This document shows positions 13,617-15,721 of a stretch of DNA of 15,721 bases, one piece after another. This DNA is from Dehalococcoidales bacterium (GTDB lineage: Bacteria > Chloroflexota > Dehalococcoidia > Dehalococcoidales > GCA-2688105): the NCBI GenBank assembly GCA_030640255.1, contig DAOWJS010000064.1, forward strand, positions 1 through 15,721, written 5' to 3'. Below the pieces are notes generated by a model, which saw nothing but the letters and a program-made list of their open reading frames with translations, did no database searches and was not told where the DNA came from. Position 1 is the stretch's first letter, and each line of letters starts with the position of its first letter. Position numbers and translations under genes: made by a program.

Positions 13617-15721
13617 TTGTCAACAAATGTTGAGCCTCTGCGTAAGATTCTTGACCTTGAGCATAAGAAGGGTTATGTAGATTCAGCAGTAATCGGTGGT
13701 CTGGATAGATTCCTCCGCAACTGGGCTGGTCAGGCTATAGAGTCAATAACCGAACCTCAGCAATTAAACCGTTTCCGTAAGCTTCGTCTGATTAACTCTA
13801 ACTATGCCTCTTTGACTAAACAGCAGCGTAAACAGTGGGTAAATGATGTGCTTGACTTTCTAGATGAGGTGGAGTGTGGGGAGGGGGGAAAGGGTGAAGC
13901 TAAGTTACCCCCGCTGGCTGGTAAGCCGTCTCCAAAAGTAAAAGTGCCCCCGACAGTGGTTAGACAGTCCATTGATTCACCCATTACTGTTGTTAGAGGC
14001 ATTAGCTCCAGCCTGGCGACTAAGTTTAATAAACTGGGGGTGAAGACGGTTCGGGACTTGCTTTATTTCTTTCCTCACCGTCACCTTGACTATAGCCAGA
14101 GGAAAACTATCTCGCAGCTTACCGAGGGGCAGGAGGAGACTATCATTGCTAATGTATGGCAGGCTCAGGTGGCTATGCTGGGTGGCAGGCGGGGCACTGA
14201 AGCTATTGTGGGCGATGAAACAGGCAATGTCAGGGTAGTATGGTTTAACCAACCCTACCTGGCTAAGAGGCTGCCGACTAATACCCGGGTGGTTCTCAGT
14301 GGACGGGTGAGCTTGTTTAACGGGCGGCACGTGTTTGAGTCTCCGGAGTGGGAGCTAGCTGAGGATAAGGAACTGGTTCACACCGGGCGCTTGGTGCCCC
14401 TCTATCCCCTTACTCAGGGATTGCGTCCTCGCCAGGTAAGAAAATTGATGAAGGCGGTGGTTGACCAGTGGGCGTGGCAGGTAGAGGATTTTTTGCCCCC
14501 AGAGGTGATAGGACGGTGTAAACTGCTGGACTTACCCCGGGCGATAGGTCAAGCTCACTACCCGGAGGATGAAGTAAGGAAGGCTCAGGCGAGGGTTCGG
14601 CTGGCTTTTGACGAGCTCTTTCTTCTCCAGCTAGGTGTGCTGGGCAGGAAGCGCGACTGGCAGGAGGGGCAGCCAGGTAGCCCTTTTAATGCCCAGGCAC
14701 CGGTGCTGGACGCCTTTCTCCAGTCTTTGCCCTTTGCGCTAACTGCGGCTCAGCAAAAAGTTCTTCAGGAGCTACTGGCTGATTTACAGCAACCGCGACC
14801 AATGTCCCGGTTATTGCAGGGGGAGGTGGGCAGTGGTAAGACGGTAGTGGCGGTGGCCGCCTTGCTTATGGCTGCCGCCAATGGCTATCAGGGGGCATTT
14901 ATGGCACCTACCGAGATTCTGGCTGAGCAGCACTTTACCACTGTTTGCCAGATGCTATCTGGAGTCGGGCATCAGGAAGGGGAGGAGGCTTACCTTCATA
15001 GTTACTCCGGGCTTTTGTCCCGTCCTCTTACCGTGGCGCTGCTTATTGGTGACGTCAAACAGGCCAGGAAGCAGGAACTCCAGCAGCGCATCCAGGATGG
15101 GGATATAGATATTGTTATCGGCACCCATGCTCTTATTCAGAAGGGGGTGGAATTTCACCGATTGGGGTTGGCCGTGATTGATGAGCAGCACCGATTTGGG
15201 GTTGCTCAGCGCTCGGCACTCAGGCAGAAGGGATTTAACCCTCATGTGCTGGTAATGACGGCGACACCTATACCAAGAACTCTAGCCTTGACCTTATATG
15301 GCGACCTTGACCTGTCGGTTATCGACCAACTCCCTCCGGGGAGACAGGCGGTGAAGACGAGATGGCTTAAACCATGGCAGAGGGATAGTGCCTATGCCTT
15401 TCTGCGTCGTCAGGTAGCTGGTGGTCGTCAAGCTTTTATTATCTGCCCTCTGGTTGAGGAGTCGGAGGCAATTCAGGCTAAGGCGGCTACTATTGAATTT
15501 GAGCAGCTATCTAAGGAAGTCTTTCCCGACCTGAGGTTAGGCTTGCTTCACGGGCGTATGCCGGCGGTGGAGAAGGATAAGGTAATGCGTCGTTTTCGCT
15601 CTGGCGAGCTGGACATTTTAGTTTCTACCCCGGTGGTAGAGGTCGGGATAGATGTGTCCAACGCTACGGTAATGCTGGTGGAGAGCGCCGACCGCTTTGG
15701 TCTGTCGCAGTTGCACCAGTT
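13617..15721 (+). CDS. recG: ATP-dependent DNA helicase RecG (partial, 3' end beyond window)
   Basis: RecG is a superfamily 2 helicase that reverses stalled replication forks and processes branched DNA and R-loops. About 701 codons are present with no internal stop; the frame runs off the window. Residues 1-120 form an N-terminal helical extension absent from E. coli RecG but seen in Thermotoga-type proteins. A wedge/OB-fold domain follows (about 125-260). The helicase core shows Walker A GEVGSGKT (402-409), DEQH (522-525) and TATPIPRTL; the VVEVGIDVSNATVM segment and RFGLSQLHQ bring the sequence to just before the RGRVGR motif expected next. The start is TTG 13617, 7 bases after GGAGG (13605-13609). 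It is third in the fakA-degV-recG set. Confidence 0.95.
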   Translation, partial: MSTNVEPLRKILDLEHKKGYVDSAVIGGLDRFLRNWAGQAIESITEPQQLNRFRKLRLINSNYASLTKQQRKQWVNDVLDFLDEVECGEGGKGEAKLPPLAGKPSPKVKVPPTVVRQSIDSPITVVRGISSSLATKFNKLGVKTVRDLLYFFPHRHLDYSQRKTISQLTEGQEETIIANVWQAQVAMLGGRRGTEAIVGDETGNVRVVWFNQPYLAKRLPTNTRVVLSGRVSLFNGRHVFESPEWELAEDKELVHTGRLVPLYPLTQGLRPRQVRKLMKAVVDQWAWQVEDFLPPEVIGRCKLLDLPRAIGQAHYPEDEVRKAQARVRLAFDELFLLQLGVLGRKRDWQEGQPGSPFNAQAPVLDAFLQSLPFALTAAQQKVLQELLADLQQPRPMSRLLQGEVGSGKTVVAVAALLMAAANGYQGAFMAPTEILAEQHFTTVCQMLSGVGHQEGEEAYLHSYSGLLSRPLTVALLIGDVKQARKQELQQRIQDGDIDIVIGTHALIQKGVEFHRLGLAVIDEQHRFGVAQRSALRQKGFNPHVLVMTATPIPRTLALTLYGDLDLSVIDQLPPGRQAVKTRWLKPWQRDSAYAFLRRQVAGGRQAFIICPLVEESEAIQAKAATIEFEQLSKEVFPDLRLGLLHGRMPAVEKDKVMRRFRSGELDILVSTPVVEVGIDVSNATVMLVESADRFGLSQLHQ

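Noticed and set aside
13802..14330. Minus-strand open frames under recG
   Set aside because: They are antisense to the RecG N-terminal and wedge regions, with no ribosome-binding site or recognisable domain.

Overview
The window is a stretch of bacterial chromosome that looks like Chloroflexota, probably Dehalococcoidia-related. This is inferred from gene order and protein style (an ArgH that begins MSHIRGRF, a RecG with a long N-terminal extension, the argJ-argB-argD-argG-argH order). No 16S or other decisive marker is present. Housekeeping genes have roughly balanced base composition. GTG and TTG starts are common: argG (GTG), rpe (GTG), argB, rpmB and recG (TTG).

Layout. 1-283: AT-rich leader with repeat fragments and hairpins, ending in a promoter that sits almost on the argJ start. 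284-5670: arginine genes argJ, argB, argD and argG, all on the plus strand. They are separated by unusually long gaps full of palindromic repeats (1825-1917 and 2765-3117), a 103-codon Cys-rich reading frame with an apparent ATA start (1518-1829), and a 43-codon stub resembling the start of an alpha/beta hydrolase (4343-4474). 5720-8726: an AT-rich two-gene insertion, an N6-adenine DNA methylase fused to a single specificity-type domain followed by an HNH-like putative nuclease. It is read as a compact restriction-modification system placed between argG and argH. 8723-10769: argH, then rpe, closely overlapped. 10756-10959: rpmB on the minus strand, convergent with rpe and divergent from fakA, with overlapping promoters between. 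11088-15721: fakA (DAK2/YloV family), a degV/fakB-type lipid-binding protein, and recG, which runs off the end.

How it works together. ArgJ, ArgB, ArgD, ArgG and ArgH give most of the ornithine/arginine pathway; argC and argF are not in this window and may lie elsewhere. ArgH is now translated from an ATG that overlaps the stop codon of the putative nuclease, so the restriction genes may be co-transcribed and coupled with arginine synthesis. FakA and FakB together would phosphorylate fatty acids. RecG remodels stalled replication forks.

The most notable items are the embedded methylase-specificity fusion plus HNH-like partner, the ATA-start Cys-rich gene whose ribosome-binding context is nearly identical to that of the HNH gene, and a modular family of short palindromic repeats, one copy of which contains a 27-bp hairpin insertion.
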